Positions 22,184 to 33,534 of a stretch of DNA of 64,000 nt are shown here, piece by piece (positions within the stretch are counted from its first letter, which is position 1; each line of letters opens with the position of its first letter). A program made the translations under genes and the position numbers. The notes beneath the pieces were generated by a model that saw nothing but the letters and a program-made list of their open reading frames with translations, was not told the origin of the DNA and ran no database searches. The stretch comes from Cricetomys ansorgei (lineage: Eukaryota; Chordata; Mammalia; Rodentia; Nesomyidae), in contig JAMJFZ010001815.1 in assembly GCA_026225945.1 (NCBI GenBank), positions 1,857,501-1,921,500 of the forward strand, in the 5' to 3' direction.

Positions 22184-22739
22184 TGTAGAGGAACACTTGG
22201 AAGAAGTTTTTTGTTATTTTGGTTTCTTTAAAAACGCAAAATGGCACTTGGATTAGATCTGCGTTCCCATCCCAGCTGTGATATAGTTGTTTACGAGTTG
22301 GATTTGGACTGGTTGATGCAGGTGGCTATAATTTGATTAGGCACAGTCATTCTGGCACCTGTAGCTTGTTTTGGGGATCATGTGCCACATGGGTAGATGG
22401 AAACTTTTTGGCTTAGGGCATAAAATGGTCTGAAGACCCTGGAGACAGGGTGGGTGTTGGTTAGTGGTTAGTTGAGTGGGTTGCTGTTGTTAGTGTGATA
22501 ATTCCTTAAAGAACAAAGGTTGGAGAAATTGAGTTTAGAGATCATGAGCTGAGACACTAGTCTGACTCTCTGTTAGCTAGTTCTCTTCAAGCTCAGGACA
22601 GCCTCAAAAGAGTCCGTGAAGACTTTTACCTTTCTCTCATTCCGTATCAAGGCTGCTTGCAAAAGCAGTGAAGATTTCTTTCTATCTTTCCTTTCTCCTT
22701 CCCTAAGTAGAGGGTAAAAGGCTGTGGTGCACTGCTACA
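22184..22739 (+). mobile_element. Solo LTR of the class II ERV family found at 31.7-36.5 kb
   Basis: Starts TGTAGAGGAA and ends ACTGCTACA, so it has TG...CA termini. Along its length it matches the reverse complement of the 3' LTR at 31681-32153: 'cagctgtgatatagttgttt', 'gatgcaggtggctataattt', 'gcacagtcattctggc', 'gaacaaaggttggagaaatt' and 'tttctccttccctaag'. It is about 80 bp longer than that LTR. A TATA/polyA-like gcataaaatgg is at about 22420. The flanks gttcct / gtttct give a 5-of-6 target duplicate. Confidence 0.85.
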
Positions 22740-22930
22740 GTTTCTGCTTTCCTTTCTCCTTCCCTAAGTAGAGGGTAAAAGGCTGTGGTGCACTGCTACA
22801 GTTTCTGCTTTCCTTTCTCCTTCCCTAAGTAGAGGGTAAAAGGCTGTGGTGCACTGCTACAGTTTCTGCTTTCCTTTCTCCTTCCCTAAGTAGAGGGTAA
22901 AAGGCTGTGGTGTACTGCTACAGTTTCTGC
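22684..22930 (+). repeat. 61-bp tandem repeat (4 copies) made from the LTR 3' end
   Basis: The segment ctttcctttctccttccc ... actgctacagtttctg recurs with an exact 61-bp period (anchor ccctaag at 22701, 22762, 22823, 22884). Copies differ by only a few bases: copy 1 has tatctttcc instead of tgctttcc, and copy 4 has tgtactg instead of tgcactg. Each unit is the last about 54 bp of the LTR plus the 7-bp flank gtttctg, so duplication followed LTR insertion. Confidence 0.97.
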
Positions 22931-25199
22931 ACTCTGCTATGACTTTCCTACCCATTGTTTCCACTAATATATTTTAAAATCATCTTGATTTATATCTTTC
23001 TTTTGTTTTATATGCCTAAAAAAAGAACTAATGTATCTATTTCCATTATTTAGGATAGCATGAATTTATGTTTCCAGGCCATGATTGCTCATGTTTGGCT
23101 GAAAAATAAACAATTTCTAATTCCCTTTGAGTTGAGAGCTATAGTTTGCTTCAACAGGTCTTGATTTAATCTATGAATAGTTGCTTGGCTTACTGTTTTT
23201 CAGTTGTAATCCCTGTGATTATACTGGATCACTGTTGGAATGGATCTAAGATACTAGGGAGGAAAGCTTCTTATGGTAGAGTCTTTGAGTTTTAGTGAGT
23301 CAGCATTCTTGTACCCAGGCATACTGTTTTCCAGAAGAGATGTTTTAGACTTTATTCTTCTTACATAGGATAAGAAGGGCAGAGATGGCTCCAGTTGTCT
23401 GCTAACTTTTTTCTAGGCTCAGGTAAATCAGTTTTCTTCATTATTTTTGTAGAAAGCAAAACACCTTCTAAGCTCCAGGAATATTGCTGTATCTCCAAGT
23501 CAATCCCTTTGCTTTGAATCCAGAATACTTTTCTCTAATCTTCACAATGATATCCTGGAGGTAAAACTCAGACAATAGATTTCCTGACATATACCAGGCA
23601 CTCAGATCTCACTTCTCAAGTTCATCCATGATCACATTATAACAATCCTATGGTTATCCCTGTGTGTTCCCACAGCCTTCTCTTCACAACCCTCTATAGC
23701 TCTGCATTTACCTTTATCTCCAGTCCTCAGGGGCTTATTTGCCATTCAGGAGTCTCTGGGTGATCTTGGATGAGGGTTAATACTCAGTTCATGTTTTTGG
23801 TTTTTCTGTCAATAATACACTAATGTTCAATGTCTTCACCTGTCTCTCAGATCATAGCAAAGGCTGAGCTTGACTTAATCAGGTAGAGCTCTTCAAGGAT
23901 ACTGAGCTCCCCTGAAGATTAAAGGTGAATCCCTGCTGGCTTTGCAGATGCAATCTGTTGCTAAGAGAACTTAAAGTGATCTGGTCTCATGTAGGGAAGC
24001 AGCATGGAGTGTAAGGACCGAAGCCTTAGGGCAACAAATTCAAGGCCTTGCATTCTGCCAGCAGCTATGTGTGTTCTTATGGGATTCAGGACATGCCACT
24101 CTCAGATATGGCATTTTAGAAAAGAGAAGATGAAAGATTGCTCTCCCACTTCCCTTCCTTAATATTGTGAAGGGGGTCACCAAACCTAGGAATAAATTCT
24201 TTCTTATAAAGCAATTAAGAAGATCCTTTCATGAAGTATGTCCTCTATATGCCCAGAAGAAAAGAATGTCTTATCTCTGAAGATGCCTAGCTATAAAGAA
24301 GACTCTGAAAAAAACACACATTGCATTTTTTCACCACTAGATCATGCTATCTAGGATCTAGAATGATCCTAGAAAGAATCACTCCTATCCATCTGTACCT
24401 CTCCATGGTATCTGCTTTAAGACTATACCACAACTTTGGCCATTGATCTAAGTCTCCATCTGTCATTTCATGTAAATCTTGAATGAATTTGCATGCTTTC
24501 TCTGTTACCTGCCTTTTGTTATTTTAGACTTAGTTATAACCCTAAAAAGAGCAAAGTAACTTTCCTCACATAGTGCTCAGAAGAGGGATCCTCCATCTCA
24601 AACAGTGACACATCTCAGCTGATTGCCTGTAACACAGAGGAGGACCTGGTCAAACCAAGTCCACATTCCTGATCCACTGTCACTATAAACAATCATGTGA
24701 GTTTTTATTCGCAAAGCTGGTGGTCATAGAAAAGTATGTGCACTTACTTGTCAAGAACAGGTGAATTAGTACTTCTATGATTAAGTTGCAAAAAAAAAAA
24801 AAAAAGGTAGAGAGTTGCATTAGAGCCTGAACCGGATCATAAAAATAATCAAGGAAGGACCTCCTCCTGACTTCCACTGCCAACATTTCAATGTTCAAAT
24901 CATGTTCACCTATTAGAAAAACAATATTTTAAAACACAGTAAAGCTCCGGACATGTATTTGGTCTACTATGTGTGTCTGATGTCTTACAAGATATTTTGG
25001 ACTTCCTTATAAGATGTGACCACTCTCCAATCAGATTATTCAATGAACTTGTTTAGCAATTCAGGGGTGACTGAGAAGGAATCACACATAAAATACACCA
25101 GCCTCAGATGATTCTTTGAACAATGAAAGCTTTATTTGTGGATCAAGAAAGAATGTCAGAAGGACAGATTCTTAGACAAACTGAGTGTTCATGCCTTGT
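22931..25199. other. Unique intergenic sequence
   Basis: About 2.3 kb with no SINE, LTR or gene recognised. A (T/A)-run at 24787-24804 is the only simple repeat. Confidence 0.45.
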
Positions 25200-25577
25200 G
25201 TCTTAGTTACTGTCTTACTGCTGTGAAAAGACACCATGACCATGGTCCTCTCATCAAAGGAAGCATTTAACTGAGTGCTAACTTAAAAGTTTAGAGGGTT
25301 AGTCCATAATTACCATGGTAGGAAGCAGGCCAGTAGGTATGTTGCTGAAGTACTAGCTGAGAAGTTTACAGACTGATTAGCAGTCAGAGAGCCTGGATCT
25401 GGCATGAGAGTTTGAAGCCTCAAAGCCCAGTCCCTTGGTGACACATCTCTTTCAACAAGGCCATTGTAACCTTTCTTCCTTATAACCTGGTAATCCTTCT
25501 CAAACAGTTCCACTAACTGGAGACCAAGCATTGAAATACATGAGCAGGTAGGGGCCATTCTGATTCAAACCACCACA
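25200..25577 (-). mobile_element. MT-like MaLR LTR, antisense
   Basis: 'gttactgtcttactgctgtg', 'aaaagacaccatgaccatgg', 'gacacatctctttcaacaag' and 'ccattctgattcaaaccacc'. Same family and orientation as 3118-3488; in several places it is closer to the expected MT pattern. Confidence 0.8.
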
Positions 25578-26261
25578 CCAAATGTGAACATTCCCTTTCA
25601 AGCATGAAATGATCAGGGGAGTTCATCTTACTTTATGGTTTAAAAGGGAAATAGAGCTAAATAGGTTTCTCCAAACTCTTAAAAAAAGATTGATGTCAAA
25701 TACTGGACAACATAATCTCTATTTTTATCAAGTATATATATTTAAATACAGATATTTACTCTAAAGGAAATCTAAGTAGTGCTAAGCATGTGGCATTTAA
25801 ATGTGAACCATTTTTAGAAACTCACTGATAAGTGTGACTTGAAAATGTAAAATGTGTGAGAACTAGATAATGGATTTCTTTTTCTTCTTTCAAGCAGAAA
25901 GTAGGCAGGCTCACAGTGGGCAATGCTGCAGATCATGTCCTTGGGTCTCCTGGGACTGAGGAGACCCTCCTGGGTTAGACATGTATCCTGGAGACTTCTG
26001 ACTGTGCTGAGTGCTGTAAAACAGATGCTCTTAGTGTCCAGGACTTCAATTAGGACTGGGAATAAGACAAGTAAGCAAGCTTTCAGAGCCTGGAATGCCT
26101 TCAGCATGAACAATGAACAAAAAGGATTGGGAGAACTAGGTGAGGAACGCCCACATGAGGGCTCTTCATATTTAGCCTATCTATGCTAAAGGGCCTACTA
26201 TGTCCATTAAATCCATGTATCCAGGGCACAGAATCTCTTATTCAACAAAACCCAGCAATTT
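25578..26261. other. Unique sequence
   Basis: No gene or repeat recognised. Complementary ORFs at 25814-26113 (-) and 25923-26189 (+) carry no motif. Confidence 0.4.
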
Positions 26262-26790
26262 TAGAGTGTCAGACTTGTGAAATATTCCTTCAGGTTCACG
26301 TGTTTGACTGAACTCTTTGTCCCCAGTTAAGGGTGCTTACTTGGAAGGTTATAGAACATTATCCTAGACAGAAGAAGTGAGTTTCTAAGGGGAAGGCATT
26401 GAGGGTCTTGACCTCAGCTCTGCCTCCAGGATGAACTGTCTTTTTACAGAGCCACTGAGTTAAGGAACAAGTACCAGATGAACCCATCACCAAATCCTCC
26501 TTGCCGTGATAGACTATATCTTTGAGCCATAAGGCAAAATAAATTCTACCTTACAATTGCTTCTCTGAGGTATGTAGTCACAGCAACCAAGGAAGTTGTT
26601 ACTAGGAGTGATGCCCTTGCTGTGATAAACCTCACTGTGTGGCTCTTAAGGCTCAGGAACTAGTTTGTAGAAGAAATGTGCTATAGTTTGAAGTTATCAA
26701 AAGGGAATCACTAGTGCTTTAGGAATAACCTCATGGACTGTTCTGCTGGGAATTGTTATTTTTTGAGTACTGACTCTAAGGCAGTTTTCT
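26262..26790 (+). mobile_element. ORR1-like MaLR LTR with start of internal region, sense
   Basis: 'ttcaggttcacgtgtttgac', 'tctttgtccccagttaaggg', 'gaaggttatagaacatt', 'cataaggcaaaataaattc' (AATAAA-like) and 'tagtcacagcaaccaaggaa'. After the LTR end (about 26605), 'gttactaggagtgatgccct' continues as a MaLR internal start. Confidence 0.65.
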
Positions 26791-28192
26791 GTCTTATTCT
26801 CTGTGTCTGACAGAGGGGTCACATTTGTCCTACAACTGTCTTGTGCATTGTATTTCTACTACTGAGTCTTCCCCACACTGAAGAGTTATTCCTTCTAGAT
26901 ATTTCACTTCCTTTAGTACTGGCTGTTTCTTTCCAGAGTCTATCCTCACTACTTTGCTGGACCTCACTCTCCTTCTCTGTCCTTCTCAGGTTAATAATGA
27001 GCCAGCACGCTAATGTCTGAGGACAGTGTTGGCCTTCCACTGAAAACTCTAATGGAATTGAGAAGAGTTTTCTGTAGGCTGTAAATGTACTGTGAAATGA
27101 AGCATGGTCCTGCAATCAACACTTGTCTTCTTGGAAAGCACTATAACTTGTACATCTTGACCTTGAAACAGCTCTCCTCTGAGTAGTCAGTCTACTTTAA
27201 GCACCTTGGGAATCACTGCTTCTTAAGTCACCTTAACTTAAATAGTATGGAGTCTGTGTAGCTCCAAAAGATTGCAGAAAGGTTGTAGTTGAAAAGTTCC
27301 TAAGCCAAGGTATATTTTACTCATTCAACAGGCGATGGACTGTACAAATTTCATCCAAGAGTTTTCCCACGATTGTTTTCATATATTGTCTGTATCTGAT
27401 AGTCTGTAGATAGTTATTTATAATCTACAATATGCATGGGATTCTTTTATATGTCATGAGTTTTTCAGAAAAGGCATTTCTGTAGGAAAATATATCAGCT
27501 AGAGAAGTAATTTTGACCATGTTGGGTAGGATAAATTCATGACAAAGTTAAGAGAAATCAGTATAATGGAGTTTGAAACTGTCTAGATCTATTTCAGCTT
27601 CCTATGCGTTTCGATGGTCCTAGCTAGTACCCAGGATGAGGCTATTGTTCTACGTATTTGTCCTCCAATTCGCATGATGAACTTTAATTTCTCTTGTTGT
27701 TAAGGTGAAGGCCTTTAAACGTTGATAAAGCAGAACCCTCACGGACGGGATTAATGTTTATAAAAGGCTCGGGGGTCAGTCCCATCCTGCTGCCCTGTGA
27801 GGAGTATGTAGCATCTAGCTTTTCCAGAGAAAGCAGAATCCAAGTATTTTCTTGGAAGTGAAGACTGTGACTGTAACAAACATCACCTTTTCTAGGACTT
27901 TTTTTGAGTGTAAGGATCAAACCTACAGCTTTTTATACAGAAAAGCATTTTTACTCTTTAAAAATTACCTCATTCATAATATTTTGTTTCAGTAGCATGA
28001 ATGGATTAAGACAGTCATCCCTGCCTTGACACTAGTGCCTGTCAGCAGTAGAGGAATCAGACCTGATAGGCAATGTAGAGTTGAGGTATGGCCTGCGTGA
28101 TCAGGACATCCCCTTTTAGCCCTGAACAGCTCAGTGCTAGAGAAGTTTTCAAGTTCTGATCCTAATTTTACCTTTACAAAATTTACTTTCTG
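26791..28192. other. Unique intergenic sequence
   Basis: No feature recognised. Confidence 0.4.
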
Positions 28193-28425
28193 GGGCTAGA
28201 GAGATAGCCCATCAGTTAAGAGCACTCACTTGCAGAGGAATCAAGTTTGATTACCAGAAGTCCCAAGTCACGTGGTAGTTCATCACTGGCTGTGCCTTCA
28301 GTTCCAGGGGATCTCACGCCCTCTTCTGGTCTCTAGAGGCATAGTATGCTCAGGGTACACTGACATATAGGCAAACAAAACACGTACACATAACATAAAA
28401 TCAAGTAATTTTTTAAAAAAAAAAT
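28193..28425 (+). mobile_element. B3/B2-type SINE, sense
   Basis: 'ggggctagagagatagccca', 'gttaagagcactcacttgca', 'gatctcacgccctcttctgg' and an A-rich tail (28412-28424). Near full length. Confidence 0.88.
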
Positions 28426-28992
28426 ACATTCCATATGAGTGGACGAGCCAATGGGGATAGCTGTCCCCAAAGTACTGGGAAAGAATGTGTTCTAACTTCA
28501 AATGATTTGTTTGGTAATTTAAATATTCACTCACCACAGAGCTAATGCACTCATGTTTCAGTATTCTGAATGCACAAGAGTTCAGATCCCATGCATGGAG
28601 GAGTTAAACAAGACAATGTGGCAGGTTGAGTTCTCTGTTAGAGGAGGCACAATGCCTGGTGCCCTCCACAGTCTTAATGACTATGAAAATATTTCATTAC
28701 CATTTCCTTCAAAATCTAAAGACAAAAACGATGCGGTATTAATGACTACAGAATAAATCCACTCTGGCTTATAATCATTTTATATCAATGTAGTTATGTA
28801 ATCTTAAAATTATTTTTACGGAAGAAATAAATAAAGGTCTTTAGAGGCAAAATTGACTAGGCTCAGAAAAGTCCTGCCGCAGCCTTGACTGCATCTTAGG
28901 TCAGCTAGCTCAATAAATATCCACTGAATGGAAGAGTAAATCAATGTGCTTGTAATGAGCATGTTAGGCCTAACAGGCTATGAGTAATTGTT
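28426..28992. other. Unique sequence
   Basis: No feature recognised. Confidence 0.4.
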
Positions 28993-29400
28993 CTAGTCAG
29001 CTTTCCATTACTGTAACAAATGTTTGAGATAAATCAACTTAAAACGAGGAAAGGTTATTTTTGTTCACAGTTTTGAAGGTTTTAGTCCTTGATTGATTAG
29101 CTTTGTTTCTTTGTTCCCAATCAGCACAGTACATTATGGCAAAGTGTTCAGTGCAGAAGGGCCATTTAATTATAGGCCAGGAAGCAAAAGAATAGAAGAG
29201 TAAGGGCCTGGGATCCAGGCCACCAGTGACCTGAAGACCTTCTACTGGATCCAACTTCTTGTAGGTTTCACCAACTCCCATTCAGTGCCAGGATGAGTAA
29301 CGGACTTTTAGCACATGATAATTTGGGGGAGGGGTGTTTGGTGTCTGACATTATTTTTGGAGAGATATGAACAAACAGTATTCATCCCAGTAACAGAACC
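28993..29400 (-). mobile_element. MaLR/ERVL-type LTR fragment, antisense
   Basis: 'tagtcagctttccattactg', 'gaggaaaggttatttttgtt' and 'ttcacagttttgaaggtttt' give an antisense MaLR-like 3' end; 'caccaactcccattcagtgc' and 'gacattatttttggagagat' lie toward its 5' end. Diverged, family uncertain. Confidence 0.45.
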
Positions 29401-29713
29401 AACCACAGATCAACATACAGATCGAAATAAAATCTGACTTTTTGAAACAGTACATTTTACTTGGGTTGTGTATAGCAATATGAACGAGGGGTTATTCACC
29501 AGAGCAAAAATGACTCTGCACCAAAGTCCACCCTCGGATTGGTGAGAGCTGATGCTGGAAACCTGGAGCTCACTGCACAACTTGCAGATGCTCAACAGAT
29601 AGGAGACTCTTTTTAATACAGCTCAGGTGACTCAGGGTTTCTGAGCATCTGCTTCTGGGCAGCTTCCCATAGAGGGCCTCTCAGCAGTTCTTACTGCTTA
29701 GATATGCTCAGGA
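29401..29713. other. Unique sequence
   Basis: No feature recognised. Confidence 0.35.
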
Positions 29714-29926
29714 ATGGAGGGGCCTAGTGAATATGGTCAGTTTCAGGGACTCCTAAAACCTTTCAGTTCTTTACTTCCTCAGCTGAAGGAGCTTACCCAC
29801 AGGATGCAGTGTTTAACCTCCCTTTACAACATCCTGCGTCTTAACAAGCTTAACAAACCTAAGGTGAAGGGTTTTACCTTGGAAGAAATTACAAGGTTCA
29901 TTCTGGGTCCAAAAAAACAGAACTGA
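29714..29926 (+). pseudogene. Unidentified ORF fragment, possible gene relic
   Basis: A 70-codon ATG-started ORF with protein-like composition: a Leu-rich amphipathic stretch (LLKPFSSLLPQLKELTHRM) and a basic C terminus (GFTLEEITRFILGPKKQN). Ten bases after its stop begins a URR1 transposon. I cannot match it to a family. It could be a relic of a retrocopy that continues at 30400, or chance. Nothing shows promoter, splice or expression signals. Confidence 0.2.
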
Positions 29927-29936
29927 CCATATAAAG

Positions 29937-30159
29937 CAGTGGTTTTCAACCTTTGTAATTCCATGGCCCTATAATAAAAGTCCCTTACGTTGTGGTGACT
30001 TCCAACGATAAAATTAGTTTTTGTTCATACTTCATAACTGTATTTTGCTACTTTTATGAATATAACATAAATATGTAATATGCATATGATCTTAGATGAC
30101 CCCTGTGAAAGGGTTGTTCTGCCTCCAAGGGGTGGCAACCCACAAGTTGAGAATTGCTG
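29937..30159 (+). mobile_element. URR1 (hAT-Charlie, non-autonomous)
   Basis: Left end CAGTGGTTTTCAACC at 29937 and right end gttgagaattgctg at 30159 are the URR1 inverted termini; the interior 'gacccctgtgaaagggttgt' is diagnostic. The 8-bp flanks (atataaag / gtgtgaag) agree at 5 of 8 positions, all differences being transitions. Shorter than the copy at 21622 because it has no nested SINE. Confidence 0.88.
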
Positions 30160-31018
30160 GTGTGAAGGAAAGCTCAATTTGCCTGAAGGCCAAGAATGTA
30201 TACTGTTTCCAATGTCCAGGTCAGCTTGATGCTTCTCTTCTTCCCAGACTGGAGCTATAGTTTGTACCACAACTATAGGTTTCCACAGTATGGGTGCCTG
30301 CCCATGAGAGAGGCTTGGATGCACACTGAGATATATTCATTGCTTTGTTATGGTCCCTTCAAATGACCTATTGATACTTCAAGTTTTCTAACATAGTAAG
30401 TAAGGGTCTATAGTACCCACAGCAAGGCCCTCAATGGTATTATTCTCCAAGAGGTCTACATTTCATTGGAGCTACCTGGAAACTTTGATCAACAACTCAC
30501 AGAGCTGTTTTGGGGTTTTTCTCCTAGTGAGAAGAGCTATCGAGCAAGGTTCCCTGAAGAATTGCTCACTGCAATCATAATTGCATCTCAATATTGCCAG
30601 CAAGGATCACAGCATTTCTGTTTCTATGAAGAACATATTCAAAAGAACATGTTGTTTCTTCAGTTATCCCAAACGATGTACCCTTGGCCTGCACCAGAAA
30701 CGTCTACCCACACACCCTACTGATTCCATTAAATTCCTATAAGGCATGGGTTTTTCTCAGTTCTTCCCTATTGTGAGAACTCCGCCCCTGTTTGCCTCCT
30801 ACAGGATCCTAACATATGGAAGTCCTCTCACTTCTCACCGAGTGTGGAAAGAGAAAAGAGTTGGACTCCCTGCAGTATATGAGCTGAATAAACTCTGGAC
30901 TTATCACAAAACTCAGCCAACTGAAATGACACCCATGAGCATCTTTGCAGTTCATACAGAGTATTTTAAATACAACAGCAGAGAAATAATTGAGAAGTAT
31001 TCTATAGAGACCCAGTAG
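30160..31018 (+). pseudogene. Unidentified open stretches, possible degraded retrocopy
   Basis: Frame 1 is open from 30400 to 30720 (107 codons, no ATG start) and frame 2 from 30746 to 31018 (90 codons, ATG start). Frame 2 is nearly open across the whole of 30400-31018, with only two stops. The translations look protein-like (for example VWKEKRVGLPAVYELNKLW) but I recognise no family. It may be a frameshifted pseudogene or chance in AT-poor DNA. No poly(A) or target duplicate was found. Confidence 0.22.
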
Positions 31019-31680
31019 ATTCTCTTATTGCAAGCTATAATCACTCCAGCTTATTCTTTTTTTACTTGATTTTAAGTAGTATTAGGAATTTTGTGTATAT
31101 AAAATAATTCTTTTGATTATAAGTATAAGTAGAATATTACATACATAACAAACAATTGACATTGTATGTCCCTTAAGAAGTGGAAACACTTAAAATGTAA
31201 ATACTTTTGTGGATGTTTCCTCTCTGACATTTTCTTACGAATGTGATTAACAATAGGGAAAGCAGAACTTTTACCTAAAAATACTTACTTCACATGAGAA
31301 ATGCAGGGTGTTAGGGTTGTTGTAATAGTCTCCCTCCTCGCTGCCAGGTTAATATAGCATAAAGATCAAGAACACTAGCGTCAGACCTCCGTCAGTTCTG
31401 CCAGTTCATATGATGTGACACTGAGCACGCTACTGGAAATTCCTAAGACTCATCCATTAAGGTGTTTACCTCTCAGAGTCATCAAGAAAATTACAGGAGA
31501 CTGTGAAAACACTGCACACCTAGATATATAGTCAGTGAATGCATACTGACACCAGTTTGTCTTGTACCCATGACAAACGTGCTCTGATTGGCTTTACATG
31601 TTCCCAGTTGCCTGATGTTCAGTTACTACTATCGTATCTCCATAACTGCTTGGACAACACTATTTGACTTTATTTGGTAA
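31019..31680. other. Unique sequence
   Basis: No feature recognised up to the ERV boundary. Confidence 0.4.
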
Positions 31681-32153
31681 TATAGCAGTATACTACAATC
31701 TTTTACCCTCAATTTAGGGAAGGAGAAAGGAAAGATAGAAATCTTTACTGCTCTTACAAGCGGCCTTAATACAGAAAGAGAGAAAGGTAGAAATCTTCCC
31801 AGCTTCTTTTTAGGCTGTCTTAAGCTTGAATCTCTCCAACCTTTGTTCTCACACTAATTAAGGACAGCAATAGAACCAACGAACCACTAACCAAAGTCCG
31901 CCCAGACTCTTGGGCTTCAGACCTTTTATTCATTCCTTAAGATAAAAGTTCCCATAAACTCATGCGGCATGCAATCTCAAAGATAAGCCAGAATGACTGC
32001 ACCCAACCAAATTATAGCCACCTGCATCAAGTATTCTAATTCCAGCTCGTAACCAACTATATCACAGCTGGGGTGGGAACACGAACCCCTAGTGACTAGT
32101 CAATTAAATCAAAAAGCTTTTCTTAACATAAAAATTCCAAGTATTCCTCTACA
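31681..32153 (-). repeat. 3' LTR of the class II ERV
   Basis: On the minus strand it starts TGTAGAGGAA at 32153 and ends near ACTGCTATA at 31681. It has AATAAAAGG (minus strand) at about 31925 and the purine-poor cttttaccctcaattt end. About 473 bp and the more complete of the two LTRs. A related solo LTR is at 22184-22739 on the plus strand. Confidence 0.88.
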
Positions 32154-32157
32154 TTTA

Positions 32158-32170
32158 CCCCTTCTTTTTT
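32158..32170 (-). other. Polypurine tract of the class II ERV
   Basis: On the minus strand AAAAAAGAAGGGG ends four bases before the 3' LTR start TGTAGAGG, the expected position of the plus-strand primer site in retroviral reverse transcription. Confidence 0.8.
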
Positions 32171-32249
32171 AACTTATAAATTATGAGATCTTGATTACTT
32201 TTTTCCAGTCCCCAGGAGTTTATTAAATGAAAAACTCCTCCAATTCATA

Positions 32250-33090
32250 AAATGATAAAATCATTTCGTAGCTTTCTTGGTTCAGCTGTCAGAGTGTTCA
32301 GAAGACCTTCCTGGCTCGTATCTTATCTTTATCATTTTTGATGGTACCCACAACTTCTCATTTCCATTGGAAATTTGAGCATACCCTCTGCCCCAGTGCA
32401 AAACTAGTCCTGCTTTCCATTCAGATGTTAATACATCTTTATAATATATGGGTTGATTTATTTCTGCAGATTTTATGATGGTCCAATGTCTTTCAGCCGC
32501 TGTTGCTCCTGTCTCACCAACAGTCAGAAAATTTAAAGTTAGTAATGCACTATGCAGTCTGTCTCTGGGGAGTCCTTGTTGCTCCTTTTTGTTTATCAAG
32601 CATTTCCTTTAAAGTCCGATTAGATCTTTCCATAACTGCTTGTCCTGTAGGATTGTGTAGTATACTGGTAATATGCTTCATGCCATAATACCAAAAGAAA
32701 TTCATTTTACTGGAGACTTCTGCGGGGGCATTGTCAGTCTTGATTTGTAATGTTTTCCCCATAACAGCCATTACTTCTAGTAAACGTGTAATTACAGAGT
32801 CAGCCTTTTCAGAACTCAAGGCAGAAGCCCACTGAAACCCTCAAGATGTATCGGTAGGATGGTGTACGCATTTTTGTTTTCCAAATTATGTGACATGAAA
32901 TACATCATCTGCCAGATTTCTCCCTTTTTAGTATCTTTAGGGTTACTTCCAGCAGGCAATGGAGCTTGGTTATACAAGGAACACACGGGGCAGTTTTTAT
33001 GATTTCCTTAGCTTGTCTCCAAGTAATGAAGAAGTTTCTTTTTAACCCTTTGCTGTTAAGTGGTGCTTTTCAATACATTTTGAAGCTTCT
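32250..33090 (-). pseudogene. ERV integrase relic
   Basis: Three integrase parts are visible in order. The N-terminal HHCC zinc-binding region lies at about 33085-32960. The catalytic core runs from about 32870 to 32620: the first Asp is retained next to a TGA stop, the second Asp is in a TDNAP motif, and the Glu is in an ERSN motif. The C-terminal DNA-binding domain with its GNEKLWVPSK-type segment lies at about 32440-32300. The frame changes at least twice and contains stops. The DDE residues survive but the protein cannot be made. Confidence 0.88.
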
Positions 33091-33129
33091 AACACATCTC
33101 CTATTAGTAGCTGATCAATCGCATCATTA

Positions 33130-33530
33130 TCTTGTTCCATGGACCCTGGCAATCCAGTGTGAGATCGGATATGAACAATATATAATGGATAACTTCTGCT
33201 TCAAATTCCTTGTTGTAATTGCATCAATAAAGATGCTAACTCCGAATTATCCAGAATCAACTTGGCAGTTTCAATATGCAACACAACTCTTTCAGCAGAC
33301 TGAGAATCAACGGTGATACTCAGAGATTCAGGAAAGTCCAACAGTACCGTTAGGATGGCACGCAACTTTGATTTCTGAACTGAATCATATGGGCTTTGAT
33401 TGACTTTGCTTCCCTTTTCTGACTTGTAGCCTGCCATTCCTGATTTATTGGCATCAGTATAAAACGTAGGTGCTCTGGAAATAGATGATTCTCTCACTAT
33501 ACTTGGTAGTTTCTGACTAGTCTTTTTGAG
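33130..33530 (-). pseudogene. ERV RNase H relic
   Basis: The ORF at 33201-33497 holds the first catalytic Asp in a YTDAN motif and a later Asp in a VDSQS motif. At the position where retroviral RNase H has a catalytic Glu the sequence reads QKSKL, so that residue appears lost. It follows RT directly, as in betaretroviral pol. Confidence 0.8.
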
Positions 33531-33534
33531 AAAC

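Noticed and set aside
22684..22930. CRISPR-like array
   Set aside because: The 61-bp units are contiguous with no spacers, in a rodent genome, and derive from an LTR end.
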